32,385 bases of DNA from Gammaproteobacteria bacterium. Its GTDB lineage: Bacteria; Pseudomonadota; Gammaproteobacteria; Steroidobacterales; Steroidobacteraceae. The DNA is taken from assembly GCA_025359205.1 (NCBI GenBank), contig JANYHD010000024.1, positions 1 through 32,385 on the forward strand, given 5' to 3'. The translations under genes and the position numbers were made by a program. Below the pieces are notes generated by a model. That model was not told the DNA's origin and did no database searches. It worked only from the letters and a program-made list of their open reading frames with translations. Shown piece by piece: positions 1 to 7,766 of this stretch (its first letter is position 1; the number at the start of each line of letters is the position of its first letter).

Positions 1-858
1 CCTTTGGTGATCGCGTTCGTTTGTTTGCCGAAAGAACAGATGCCGTTGCAAATCAAGATGTCGTATGTGCCGGCAATGCTTCCGGACGGGCCAGTGGCAC
101 CAGTGGTTCGAGGTGCCACGAACGACAAGAGGCATGCGACACCCAAGATTATTCCGCGCATTGGAGTGCTCCAAAGGCTCTACCAAGTTTAGGCCCGCAA
201 GAGTGTTTCGTAGAGTATAGACCTTGCGCAGTTGAGGGGCTGCACTGGGATCGTCGACGGTAACGCTGCGGACCAATTCGATTCAATGAAGCTTCTAGTC
301 TGCCTTGTATTTGAAACGCGTTGGTCCGCGTAGTTAGCGAATACAATGTCAACTCCTTGTTGTATCAGCGGCAACATCACCCTTTGCCGGCGACAGCCGT
401 TGGATATTGGATGCGCCGAGGTAAGCAATTTGAATGGCCGCTTTGCCACCCTCAATTCTGGATCTCGACTGACCGGAGTTGGCCGAAAGCCGCTATTGGG
501 GTGAGCGATACTGTTAGCACGCGAGGGATGTGTGCTAGCTCGCGGGCAGGCGGGGCTGACGAGGGTACGATTGCGGGTACGCGGGCGTTGCTCGCGGTAA
601 ACAATATCAGCTAGATTAGTAGCTTACCCCGCCCAATGCGGCGCCTATCTCCGCACCAATAGCCTCAACGAGTTAGAGACCGAATCGTTAACGGCACCAA
701 CGGTCTCGGCACCACGTGTTACGAGTTTGTTGCGCGGAGCCGCGAGACGCGCGCCATATCGACGCTAGCGCGAGCAGCACTATCAGTGATGCCATGTGCG
801 CATAGGCCTCCCGTCTCAGTGGAACCCGCATTGGCTGTGTCCTTGAAAGGAGGTCCAT
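1..858. other. Gene-poor lower-GC stretch, no convincing gene
   Basis: I see no supportable gene in these 858 bases. The open frames on both strands are short (under 100 residues), overlap each other and have no recognisable motif or good ribosome binding site. Sampled lines are about 45-52% GC (hand count of 301-360 and 601-660), clearly below the 65-70% of the haem and sdh regions. This could be decayed foreign DNA or a long intergenic spacer; no repeat, terminal inverted repeat or transposase remnant was recognised. The last bases (846-854) hold the strong Shine-Dalgarno of the following gene. Confidence 0.5.
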
Positions 859-1278
859 TTGACCCTTGAAGAAGTCTTTTACTTGAGTCAATCCATCGCG
901 TCAGTTGCCGTGGTGGGCTCCCTCAACTACCTGGGCGTGCAGGCGCGTGCCGCAGACCGCGGCCAGCGCTCGATCATGCAGCAAGGCCGCGCCGACCGAA
1001 CCAGCCAGGCGGCGCTGACCATCGCTACGCCAGAAAGGGTAGCCGTCTGGCAAAAGGGCATGGATGCCGATCCGACCACGACACGTAGTGAGGTCACGCA
1101 ATGGTTATTGATGTGCCGCTCGTTGTTCTTGCGTGGTGAGGATTCATTCTTGCAGCATCAGGTTGGTGCGCTCGACCGAGCCGCATTTGACAGCTATTTC
1201 GCGGGCGTCCGTGCTTACATGAGTAAGGTGGGATTTCAAGCTGCGCAAAGCATCCGCCGTGGACTTTCTGAAAGCTGA
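859..1278 (+). CDS. Small hypothetical protein with N-terminal membrane segment
   Basis: Product of 139 aa, function unknown. The start is a TTG at 859, chosen because a near-perfect Shine-Dalgarno (AAAGGAGGT, 846-854) ends four bases before it and no ATG fits. Residues about 10-27 form a hydrophobic helix (VAVVGSLNYLGVQ), followed by a charged region (RAADRGQRSIMQQGRAD) and a helical domain. The layout resembles a common proteobacterial family of unknown function with a single N-terminal membrane helix followed by 'QVR..R'. From memory those proteins usually run longer; here the frame ends abruptly after AAQSIRRGLSES, so a frameshifted or truncated C-terminus is possible, but reading the other two frames did not restore an obvious continuation. 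It converges on the TlpA-like gene, 47 bp away. Confidence 0.55.
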   Translation: MTLEEVFYLSQSIASVAVVGSLNYLGVQARAADRGQRSIMQQGRADRTSQAALTIATPERVAVWQKGMDADPTTTRSEVTQWLLMCRSLFLRGEDSFLQHQVGALDRAAFDSYFAGVRAYMSKVGFQAAQSIRRGLSES

Positions 1279-1325
1279 CACCCGCATCTGACTGCATTGG
1301 GCATTCCCGGCCCTTGGCGACTTCC

Positions 1326-1853
1326 TCAGCGGTGAGTGGCACTGAAGCGCGTACGGAAGGCCTTCCGCACCAACGCAAGGGACTCCGGGCTGTCCCAATC
1401 GCGGGCACCATGAATCTTGTCAAGTATTCGACCCTGAGCATCAACCAGCACGGTCAAGGGCAGGGTTGAGGCACCAAGCATGTGTTCCATCTGCAGACCG
1501 TGATCAAGATATTGGCTGATCGTGGCGTTGGAATGCTTCAGCCATTCCTTGGCCTGGTCCAAAAAATCGTCCGTAGAGATGCCGATGATGGCGAACTCGC
1601 GACCCTCATCGCGCCATGCGAGGCGCTCGAGCGAAGCCATCTCAGCCCGGCACGGACCGCACCAGCTTGCCCAGACATTGATAATCAGCGGGCGGCCACG
1701 AAACTCCAATAGCTGTCTGGACGGGCCATTCAGACCCTGCAATGAAGCCTGACGCAGCAATTGCCCGATTTGCACCTCTTCTGAGGTACCCGCCATCGCC
1801 ACGCACGACCCTCCCAGGACAGCAAGGAATAGCGTCAGTGCGAGAAATCTCAT
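1326..1853 (-). CDS. TlpA-like periplasmic thiol:disulfide thioredoxin
   Basis: Product of 175 aa. An N-terminal signal peptide (residues 1-21, hydrophobic core LALTLFLAVLGG, probable cleavage after AMA) exports it to the periplasm. The thioredoxin fold carries the active site WASWCGPCRAEM, with the redox cysteines at 65 and 68, and the cis-proline loop TLPLTV near residue 132. Family members of this type (TlpA/ResA/DsbE) reduce disulfides in periplasmic proteins, often apocytochromes c or cuproproteins; which substrate is used here cannot be read from the sequence. A cytochrome c lies about 900 bp away on the same strand but is not co-transcribed in an obvious way. Start ATG at 1853 with AGGA six bases upstream. 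Confident family call, unspecific role. Confidence 0.85.
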   Translation of the reverse strand: MRFLALTLFLAVLGGSCVAMAGTSEEVQIGQLLRQASLQGLNGPSRQLLEFRGRPLIINVWASWCGPCRAEMASLERLAWRDEGREFAIIGISTDDFLDQAKEWLKHSNATISQYLDHGLQMEHMLGASTLPLTVLVDAQGRILDKIHGARDWDSPESLALVRKAFRTRFSATHR

Positions 1854-2190
1854 GCGCTATCCTGACATGCCTGGCGAGGAGGTGAAACGGGGCCGCGGCC
1901 GCAACACTGCGGTACACGGCGCGTCTGCCGCAGCAGTGTGGTGATCGGCCGGTTTCCCGACGCGCTCGCCGCATCCTCGGTCGAATTCGCCAGCCGTGTT
2001 GTACTTAAGTCGGGATCCCCGGCACCGCCCGGCGGGGAATCGTCAATCGGCGTCCCAAGTGAGCGCCCTACGGGCCGACTCGAGGGGCGTGCGATGCCAA
2101 TCAGCTATTCAGGAAACCTAGCTCAATGGCAGCGACGCGCGCCGCCCGCTGCCATTCCAGCGTCCGTGGATACTTCGCATACCTATTCTT
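1854..2190. other. Intergenic stretch without recognised gene
   Basis: These 337 bases lie between the TlpA-like gene (transcribed leftward) and the end of the DUF4440 gene (also leftward). A plus-strand open frame starting at 1938 crosses it and runs into the DUF4440 gene, but it has no ribosome binding site, no motif and a composition typical of chance frames. It presumably holds the promoter of the TlpA-like gene and the 3' end of the cytochrome/DUF4440 transcript. No clear terminator hairpin with a U-tract was found. Confidence 0.45.
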
Positions 2191-2709
2191 TTACGGCGGC
2201 GCTGACGCAGATGCAACGGCGGTGTTTTGGGACGCCAGGATGAGCCAGTTCCCGTTCCGGCGCTGATAGACGTGCTTCATTCGTGTGACTAACTCACCGG
2301 GTCGAGTCGGTGCGATACCTGGAAGTCCGCGAAAACCGGTCACCGTAATGTTGGTGTCCACGATGGCGGCGTCGGTGCCGATGAAGCGAATGCGGCGTAC
2401 CGTATATGCGAAGTGGCTGCCGCGAAACGGTCCGGCGAGTATTTCTGCAGTGCGATCGCGTATGTCGGCCGGAGTGGCGTAGACCAACCCCAGGATATTG
2501 GTCAATTCGCCATCGGGCCAATACTGCTGGGCCCAGGCGTTGGCGTCTGGTGCGTTCCATGCTTGCGCAAGCCGATCGAGTGACGACCGTATGGCGCTCT
2601 CGCCACCCTGTGCGGCGCGAGCAGGCCCGCCGCCACCGGTGATGGCAATCAGGCCGAACACGGCGATGCCAATCCGCTTCAACACCGGCCAACGAACTGC
2701 AGGGTTCAA
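2191..2709 (-). CDS. Exported SnoaL-like/DUF4440 (SgcJ/EcaC-type) protein
   Basis: Product of 172 aa. A signal peptide (about residues 1-32, core IGIAVFGLIAITGGGG, ending ARA) precedes a single cystatin-like NTF2-fold domain: IRSSLDRLAQAWNAPDANAWAQ, then WPDGELTN and the C-terminal VYQRRNGNWLILASQNT strand, typical of SgcJ/EcaC and DUF4440 proteins. Members are small ligand-binding or detoxification proteins of mostly unknown substrate. The listed start is a TTG at 2709 that abuts the stop of the upstream cytochrome gene (2710-2712), suggesting translational coupling; a GTG at 2685 is an alternative start that would keep the signal peptide. It is the second gene of a two-gene unit with the cytochrome c, divergent from a TetR regulator. 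Confidence 0.75.
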   Translation of the reverse strand: MNPAVRWPVLKRIGIAVFGLIAITGGGGPARAAQGGESAIRSSLDRLAQAWNAPDANAWAQQYWPDGELTNILGLVYATPADIRDRTAEILAGPFRGSHFAYTVRRIRFIGTDAAIVDTNITVTGFRGLPGIAPTRPGELVTRMKHVYQRRNGNWLILASQNTAVASASAPP

Positions 2710-3399
2710 TCAAGTGCACTCGTTGTGCAGTATGCCGTCGGGCGGGCCTGCTATGCAGGGTATAGCGCTCAGGTATTCATAGATCGCGCGCGCCTCATGT
2801 TGGCTCATGTTCTGAAAGATGGGCCAAGGCATGACCAGCAGAACATCCCCGTTGAACGGTTGCGTGGCCGGGAAACAGTGCGTTGCTGTCGGAGACGCGC
2901 AGTTCGGATGAGCATGGTCAAGATCGGTGCCCGTGCGCAGAATCAACAGGAAGTCGTCGAACCTCAATCCGCCGGCCGGCCGACCAGTCCGATCGGGCGT
3001 CAGGTTTCGCGAGACTATCTCCGGCGTACCGGGAATGAGCGCACCAAAGTTTCGGCCACCACCGAGGTAGGTCGACTGGTTGATAACCATCGGCGGACTG
3101 CCCTTGAAATACGGGTTGCCGCCGCGCGCAAACTCAGTAGCCGGTCCTGCGGAATGACAGCCGTTACAGTCCGCGACCGCATTGACGATGTAGCTGCCGA
3201 GACCGACCAGCGCCCGATTCTTGCCCTTGAGGTCGAGCGGGACCGGAGCGATTTCGAAACCTCGGCGGAGCAGTGCGGCCTCCCGATCCATTGCCGCGTC
3301 GTCCGCACGTGCCGGAGCGGCTCCGGCGAACGAGGCGAACAGGAAAACGCCAAGTGCGGGAAGTGTCGAGCAAACAGCTGGAAGAGTTGGTGTGCGCAT
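2710..3399 (-). CDS. Exported mono-haem cytochrome c
   Basis: Product of about 229 aa, secreted to the periplasm by a signal peptide (hydrophobic core ALGVFLFASFAGAA, ending ARADD). A single CNGCH haem c attachment motif lies near residues 78-82; a later VMPWPIF segment (about residue 190) supplies the probable axial methionine. The final EYLSAIPC stretch matches the C-terminal helix common to cytochromes that accompany periplasmic dehydrogenases. I see no oxidase or dehydrogenase subunit beside it; the next gene is a DUF4440 protein. Start: the ATG at 3399 has AGGAG seven bases upstream, whereas an in-frame ATG at 3405 has it only one base away, so 3399 is preferred. Divergent from the TetR gene and probably repressed by it through the palindrome at 3416-3433. 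Confidence 0.85.
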   Translation of the reverse strand: MRTPTLPAVCSTLPALGVFLFASFAGAAPARADDAAMDREAALLRRGFEIAPVPLDLKGKNRALVGLGSYIVNAVADCNGCHSAGPATEFARGGNPYFKGSPPMVINQSTYLGGGRNFGALIPGTPEIVSRNLTPDRTGRPAGGLRFDDFLLILRTGTDLDHAHPNCASPTATHCFPATQPFNGDVLLVMPWPIFQNMSQHEARAIYEYLSAIPCIAGPPDGILHNECT

Positions 3400-3415
3400 A
3401 GTCATTCTCCTGATC

Positions 3416-3433
3416 GTGGCACTGTAGTGTCAC
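3416..3433. promoter_or_regulatory. Candidate TetR operator palindrome
   Basis: An 18-bp near-perfect inverted repeat, arms GTGGCACT and AGTGTCAC around a central GT, with one mismatched pair outside the centre. It lies in the 58-bp region between the divergent cytochrome c and TetR genes, directly upstream of the cytochrome Shine-Dalgarno. A weaker AGTG-N7-CACT pair follows at 3441-3455. Position, size and symmetry fit a TetR-family operator controlling both directions. Inference from position only. Confidence 0.5.
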
Positions 3434-3457
3434 GAACGATAGTGCTATTCTCACTGC

Positions 3458-4162
3458 GTGTCCACAAGAATCCGTCAAGCGTCAGCGCTCCAAAGGCTGG
3501 AGCAGGGGCGCGTCGGGCAAAAGCTGCGTACGCGACGGCGGATACTGGCGGCGGCCGCAGCGTTGCTTGCAGGCGGGAAACCACCCTCAGTCGAACAGGC
3601 GGCGGACGCGGCCGGCGTGTCGCGACGCACTGCGTACCGGTACTTCCCGGCACAGACCAAGTTACTGACGGAGGCAGCCCTGGAGGGTCTGCGGGCACCG
3701 ATGGAGGCGATGATTGCGGCCGCGCCTGCCGGCCCGGAAACGCAGGATCTGGACGTTCGTGTGGCAGCGCTGATAGATCAAATGCAATCGCTCGCGATAC
3801 GCCATGAGGGATTGCTGAGAACCATGATTCATCAGACGGTGCTCGAGCGCAGTGCCGTCGCGCAGCCGAGCCGCGGTACGCGGCGGATCGACTGGATCGA
3901 GGCGGCGATCCGTCCCTTAGGTACACGCGTGAGCCGGCCGGCATATAGGCGCCTCGTGTCGGCACTCGCGTTGTGCGGCGGAATCGAAGCCCTATTGGTG
4001 TTGCGCGACATTCGTGGTCTCACGGAGACCGAGGCCATCGCGACCAGCCGGTGGGCTGCCCGAGCGCTCTTGAGGCAAACCATTCAGGAGGCGGAGGCGA
4101 ACAGACGACCAACCCGGAAGCTTCGCCCGGGCGCTCGAAGCGCCACAAGCAAGCCGCGCTAA
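3458..4162 (+). CDS. TetR/AcrR family transcriptional regulator
   Basis: Product of 234 aa. The N-terminal DNA-binding domain is at about residues 24-75: RRRILAAAAALLAG, then VEQAADAAGVSRRTAYRYFPAQTKLL, which is the classic TetR helix-turn-helix with the YRYF recognition end. The remaining helical region is the ligand-binding and dimer domain; the C-terminal 25 residues are basic and probably disordered. The start is GTG at 3458. No Shine-Dalgarno precedes it, and a TATTCT hexamer at 3446-3451 lies six bases upstream, so the transcript may be leaderless. Divergent from the cytochrome c/DUF4440 pair, which is its most likely target. Ligand unknown. Confidence 0.85.
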   Translation: MSTRIRQASALQRLEQGRVGQKLRTRRRILAAAAALLAGGKPPSVEQAADAAGVSRRTAYRYFPAQTKLLTEAALEGLRAPMEAMIAAAPAGPETQDLDVRVAALIDQMQSLAIRHEGLLRTMIHQTVLERSAVAQPSRGTRRIDWIEAAIRPLGTRVSRPAYRRLVSALALCGGIEALLVLRDIRGLTETEAIATSRWAARALLRQTIQEAEANRRPTRKLRPGARSATSKPR

Positions 4163-4183
4163 GAAGCAACCAGTCGGCCGCAG

Positions 4184-5037
4184 TCACAGCCGAGCGATGT
4201 CAGGTTGCCGTGAGCGCGCGACTACTTGCCAATTCGCTGCTGTATAACCCTGGTCGCGAACAATTTCATCGACAAAGGCCTGGTAGGGGTCATACCAGCG
4301 ATCCATTTCCGTCGTGCCGTGGCCCATGTAAAGGTGATGTCCCGCGGGCGGCGTGCGATGCCGCTGCAGATAGTTAAATGCCGCCAGGGGCAGTTCAAAG
4401 TTGGGCTTGTCCTGGCTGATCCATGCGATCGACATGCCGGCTGCCCCACCAAAGACCTCGGGGTACTCATTCATTGCGTAGACCGAAATCATTCCACCCA
4501 TGCTCGACCCGACGATGAAGGTGTTCTGTCTGTCCGGCCGCGTCGGGTAATGCGCGTCGATGTACGGTTTGAGTTCTTGCACGATGAAACGCAGGTAATT
4601 GTCCGATTGCGGCTTGCCTTTCAGGTAGCTGTCCATATAGGTGCGCCGAAAGGATTCAGAGACCGTAGGCAAATACTTCTCGGGGAAGTATTCGCTGAAG
4701 CGATACGCCCCAGAGTTCCAGATTCCGATGACAATTGTGTCGGGGATCTACTGCTCGTGGATCAGGCGGCCGACTGTCTGGTCAACCTGCCATGCCGTCT
4801 TGTTCCAGGTGAGCGACGGGTCAAAGAGCATCTGGCCATCGTGCATGTAGATCACGCTATAGCGCTTCGCGACTGAATAGCCATCAGGCAGCCAGACATC
4901 TACGGTTCGCGGTTCCACGAACCTCGAAGGGAAAGCTCAATCCGCTGGATACTGCCGGACGCCAGCTTGGGCAGCGGACCTGCAACAGCGGCACCAGCAA
5001 GCCAGATACCGAATAGAGCCTGGTGAAGGCGGTTCAT
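4184..5037 (-). pseudogene. Decayed alpha/beta-hydrolase esterase
   Basis: Remnant of a secreted enterochelin-esterase-like (PF00756) hydrolase of about 280 aa. Reading leftward from ATG 5037, a signal-peptide-like start (MNRLHQALFGIWLAGAAVAG) runs to RIEL and then hits TAG at 4902-4900. A one-base shift near 4935-4945 restores FPSRFVEPRTVDVWLPDGY, then VIYMHDGQMLFD and TWNKTAWQVD. That frame has a second lesion, an in-frame TAG at 4750-4748. It then continues as DTIVIGIWNSG and the nucleophile elbow GSSMGG to 4184. The C-terminus, where the catalytic histidine should lie, is not recognisable in frame; a CATCGC codon pair in another frame may be its remnant. ATG 5037 is only three bases past the stop of the cyclo-ligase gene, so it was probably co-transcribed with it. 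Homology to this family is from recognised motifs; pseudogene status is read directly from the two stops and the shift. Confidence 0.8.
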
Positions 5038-5040
5038 GCG

Positions 5041-5613
5041 TCATTTCCCTCCGGTGACGATGCCGTGCATGGGAATGTCGTGCGGCTGCGGGTAGATGGT
5101 TTCGATCGCCGCCTCTGGATATCCGACACCAAGCACTTGCGGTAGCGGCGCCAGCTGCGCCAGCGTGCGATCGAAGAAGCCGCCGCCGTAGCCCAGGCGG
5201 TAGCGGGCGCGATCGTAGCCGACGACGGGCGCGAGCACGACCGTCGGCACAAGGTCAGCGCCGTCAGCCGGGTGAGGAATGTTCCACAGCCCGCGCGCCA
5301 TGGCCGCGCCCGGACGCCATTCTCGAAACTGCAGCGGCTGGCGCGGCGCCACCGCAATCGGTAGTGCGATGCGCAGGCCATGCTCACATGCGGCCTGCAT
5401 CCAGGGCCGCAGGTCGGGCTCGCTTCGAATCGGCCAATAGACGCTGACGATCGTGCCTGCGCTGGCCGGGATCTGCCGATCGAGTTCCCGGCCGATGGCT
5501 TGGGCCTGCGCCGCGCGATAGTCGGAGGGCAGGGCGAGGCGCGCGGCGATGAGGCGCTCGCGCTCGAGCTTGCGCCAACTCGCCACTGCAGCAGCGTCGT
5601 GCGGATCAATCAT
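5041..5613 (-). CDS. fau: 5-formyltetrahydrofolate cyclo-ligase
   Basis: Product of 190 aa (also called ygfA or MTHFS). It converts 5-formyl-THF to 5,10-methenyl-THF at the cost of ATP, in the cytoplasm. Evidence: N-terminal WRKLERERLIAARLALPSDYRAAQAQAI helix, the VYWPIRSEPDLRPW strand, REWRPG, and the signature RYRLGYGGGFFDRTL (about residues 138-151), which forms the ATP/Mg site. Length matches the family. I chose ATG 5613 over a longer open frame starting at 5703 because the extra 30 residues are unlike the family and would cover the divergent promoter region. Upstream, the TauE gene runs in the opposite direction. Confidence 0.9.
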   Translation of the reverse strand: MIDPHDAAAVASWRKLERERLIAARLALPSDYRAAQAQAIGRELDRQIPASAGTIVSVYWPIRSEPDLRPWMQAACEHGLRIALPIAVAPRQPLQFREWRPGAAMARGLWNIPHPADGADLVPTVVLAPVVGYDRARYRLGYGGGFFDRTLAQLAPLPQVLGVGYPEAAIETIYPQPHDIPMHGIVTGGK

Positions 5614-5702
5614 TGCGTCGTTCCGTAGTCCCACCGGAGTGCGGCCAGTATTGCGCGTACAATTATCGTCCTTCCGCCACCTGGCGGGACGTGGATCTCG
5701 CA

Positions 5703-6470
5703 ATGCATTCGTTGCTCACCTTGCTGTGCGGGTCGCTGGTCGGGTTCTCGCTGGGGCTGATCGGCGGGGGCGGCTCGATCCTCGCGGTGCCGCTCCTCAT
5801 CTATGTGGTCGGCATCCGCAACCCGCACGTGGCCATTGGCACGAGCGCGCTGGCAGTTGGTGTCAATGCACTGGCGAATCTCCACGGTCACTGGCGCCGG
5901 GGCAACGTCAAGTGGGCCTGTGCCGCGACTTTCGCCGGCGCCGGCGTAGTGGGTGCTTTCGCCGGTTCGAGTATCGGCAAACTTGTGGATGGCCAGAAGC
6001 TGCTCATCCTGTTTGCCATGGTGATGCTGGCCGTGGGCGTGGCAATGCTGCGGCCGCGTGCGAGCGGGGGCGATCCTGAGGTGAGGCTCAATTCGCGCAT
6101 CGCCGTGCGCCTGCTGGTCGTGGGCTTCGTGGCTGGCGCCATCTCCGGGTTCTTCGGCATCGGCGGCGGTTTTCTGATCGTGCCTGGCATCATGCTTGGC
6201 AGCGGCATGACCGTGCTGAATGCGATTGGTTCATCGCTGCTGTCGGTCGCCGCTTTCGGGCTCACGACCGCAGCCAATTACGCGCGTTCCGGCCTGATCG
6301 ATTGGCGCATCGCGTTTGAATTTGTCGGTGGCGGCGTGCTCGGCGGACTCATCGGAGTTGGCCTCGCGACCCGCCTTGGCTCGCACAAGCGTACGTTGTC
6401 GGTGCTGTTCGCCGTGGTTATCTTTGCAGTCGCCGTCTACATGCTGGTGCGCTCGCTTCGCGGGGCATAG
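5703..6470 (+). CDS. TauE/SafE family permease (sulfite exporter-like)
   Basis: Product of 255 aa, an inner-membrane protein with about eight hydrophobic segments arranged as two repeats. Each repeat carries the family's glycine-rich signature: LGLIGGGGSILAVPLLIYVVG near the N-terminus and ISGFFGIGGGFLIVPGIML in the middle. TauE/SafE proteins export or import sulfur-containing anions (sulfite, sulfoacetate) and related organic anions; the substrate here is not determined. Start ATG 5703 is preferred to a longer frame beginning at 5613. Its last 34 bases overlap the convergent ModE-like regulator gene. The neighbouring ModA and oxyanion-type porin make an anion-transport theme plausible but not proven. 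Confidence 0.85.
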   Translation: MHSLLTLLCGSLVGFSLGLIGGGGSILAVPLLIYVVGIRNPHVAIGTSALAVGVNALANLHGHWRRGNVKWACAATFAGAGVVGAFAGSSIGKLVDGQKLLILFAMVMLAVGVAMLRPRASGGDPEVRLNSRIAVRLLVVGFVAGAISGFFGIGGGFLIVPGIMLGSGMTVLNAIGSSLLSVAAFGLTTAANYARSGLIDWRIAFEFVGGGVLGGLIGVGLATRLGSHKRTLSVLFAVVIFAVAVYMLVRSLRGA

Positions 6471-6847
6471 CGCGTGGCGCGTGCGATATAGTGGCCGGGT
6501 TCGCGCCGCGCCCGCGGCGGCGCAAATTTTCCAAAGCGCGCCCTGCTTTCGCGTGTCATGCGGGATTCGAAGCCGCGGTAGGCGCGGATCAGCGCCTTGC
6601 CGGCCGGCGTCAGCGTCGCTCCGCCGCCGTGGCGGCCACCCTTGGCGGCGATGCTGACCGGGCTCGCCAGCGACTTGTTGAGGCTCTGCATCAGCTGCCA
6701 GGCCCGCCGGTAACTCATGTTCATGGCGCGTGCTGCCTGCGCCAGCGAGCCGGTGCGCTGCACGCCCTCAAGCAGCTCGATGCGGCCCGGGCCAATGGCC
6801 CGTTCCGCCCCAAAATAGATGCGAATGCGCGCGCTGATCCGGGTCAT
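6437..6847 (-). CDS. Short ModE-type winged-helix regulator
   Basis: Product of 136 aa. Residues 1-110 match the N-terminal winged helix of ModE: RIELLEGVQRTGSLAQAARAMNMSYRRAWQLMQSLNK, then GGRHGGGATLTPAGKALIRAYRGFE. The C-terminal molybdate-binding Mop domains of full-length ModE (about 260 aa in E. coli) are absent, so this is the short form; it may sense molybdate differently or not at all. ATG 6847 is chosen over a longer frame from 6913 because the family starts just before the IRIYFG strand. Divergent from modA across 129 bp that contain a candidate ModE box, so it probably represses modA and the porin. Its 3' end overlaps the TauE gene by 34 bp on the opposite strand. Confidence 0.85.
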   Translation of the reverse strand: MTRISARIRIYFGAERAIGPGRIELLEGVQRTGSLAQAARAMNMSYRRAWQLMQSLNKSLASPVSIAAKGGRHGGGATLTPAGKALIRAYRGFESRMTRESRARFGKFAPPRARREPGHYIARATRYAPRSERTSM

Positions 6848-6929
6848 GGGCTGCGTCCTCCGTGCCGGCAACTGTAGCCTGCGGCCGCGCCGATTGCACT
6901 GCGTGCTTGCCACGCGCCGGCGCTTCGAT

Positions 6930-6957
6930 CACGATATGCACGCACGAATATAACGAG
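6930..6957. promoter_or_regulatory. Candidate ModE box in front of modA
   Basis: CACGATATGCA - six bases - AATATAACGAG. Compared with the ModE consensus as I recall it (ATCGnTATATA-n6-TATATAACGAT), the right arm matches 9 of 11 and the left arm 6 of 10 defined positions, with the expected 6-bp spacer. It ends 19 bp upstream of the modA start, between divergent genes for a ModE-type regulator and ModA, which is where such an operator is expected. Confidence 0.5.
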
Positions 6958-6976
6958 ATGACGAGAGGGAGAGCCC

Positions 6977-7747
6977 ATGCTGAAGCGACTGCTGGCAGGA
7001 CTTACGCTGGGAATGCTGCTGCTGGCGCCTGCCGCTGGCGCGGCCCCGCGGCAGGCTTCGGTCACGGTGTTTGCCGCGGCCTCGCTCACCAACGTCCTCC
7101 AGGAACTCGGCACCGAGTACACCAAAGAGACGGGCAACACAGTCGGGTTTTCCTTTGCTGCGACCTCTATGCTGGCCCGTCAGATCGAGACCGGCGCGCA
7201 CGCCGACGTGTTCTTTTCTGCGGACCAGGAGTGGATGGAATACCTCGACCAGCGCGGCCTGGTGCAGAAGGCCTCACGCCGCAACCTGCTCGGCAACCGC
7301 CTGGCGCTGGTCGCGCCGGCTGACAGCGCTCTGCAGCTCAAGGTGGAACCCAACTTCAAGCTGCTCGTGGCGCTCAAGGGCGGGCGACTCGCCACGGGAG
7401 ATCCCGATTCGGTGCCCGTGGGGCGCTACGCGCGTTCGGCGCTCACGAGCCTGGGCGTGTGGAACGACCTGGCAGAACGGCTGGTGCGCGCCGACAACGT
7501 GCGCACGGCGCTCGCCTTCGTCGCGCGAGGGGAAGCTCCGCTAGGCATCGTCTACCTGACCGATGCTAAGGCTGAGCCAAGGGTGCGCATTGTCGACTTG
7601 TTCCCGACTAACTCGCACTTTCCCATAAGTTATCCTATCGCGTTGACCAATGGCGCCAGTGCGCAGGCCGCTGCGTTCATCGAGTTCCTGCGCGGCCCGG
7701 CTGGTACCGCGGCATTCGAGAAATTCGGCTTCATCGTCCTGCATTGA
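6977..7747 (+). CDS. modA: Molybdate ABC transporter substrate-binding protein ModA
   Basis: Product of 256 aa. A signal peptide (residues 1-22, cleavage near AGA-AP) directs it to the periplasm, where ModA binds molybdate or tungstate and delivers it to ModBC. Ligand-binding landmarks are visible: FAAASLTN (Ser36), FAATSMLARQIETGAHADVFFSAD (Ser64), GDPDSVPVGRYARSAL (about 141-155) and GIVYLTDA (Tyr193). Length is normal. Start ATG with GAGAGGGAGA just upstream. No modB or modC follows; the next gene, 19 bp downstream, is a porin, so the permease must be encoded elsewhere or the protein serves another system. Probably regulated by the divergent ModE-type protein. Confidence 0.93.
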   Translation: MLKRLLAGLTLGMLLLAPAAGAAPRQASVTVFAAASLTNVLQELGTEYTKETGNTVGFSFAATSMLARQIETGAHADVFFSADQEWMEYLDQRGLVQKASRRNLLGNRLALVAPADSALQLKVEPNFKLLVALKGGRLATGDPDSVPVGRYARSALTSLGVWNDLAERLVRADNVRTALAFVARGEAPLGIVYLTDAKAEPRVRIVDLFPTNSHFPISYPIALTNGASAQAAAFIEFLRGPAGTAAFEKFGFIVLH

Positions 7748-7766
7748 CAACAAACGAGTTCATTCC

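Noticed and set aside
688-858. Possible small membrane protein on the minus strand (MDLLSRTQ..., one hydrophobic stretch)
   Set aside because: Its start would overlap the Shine-Dalgarno of the plus-strand gene at 859, there is no recognisable family, and nothing else supports it.
2725-3807. 360-codon plus-strand frame crossing the cytochrome c and TetR genes
   Set aside because: Spans a divergent promoter and two recognised genes in other frames; no motif.
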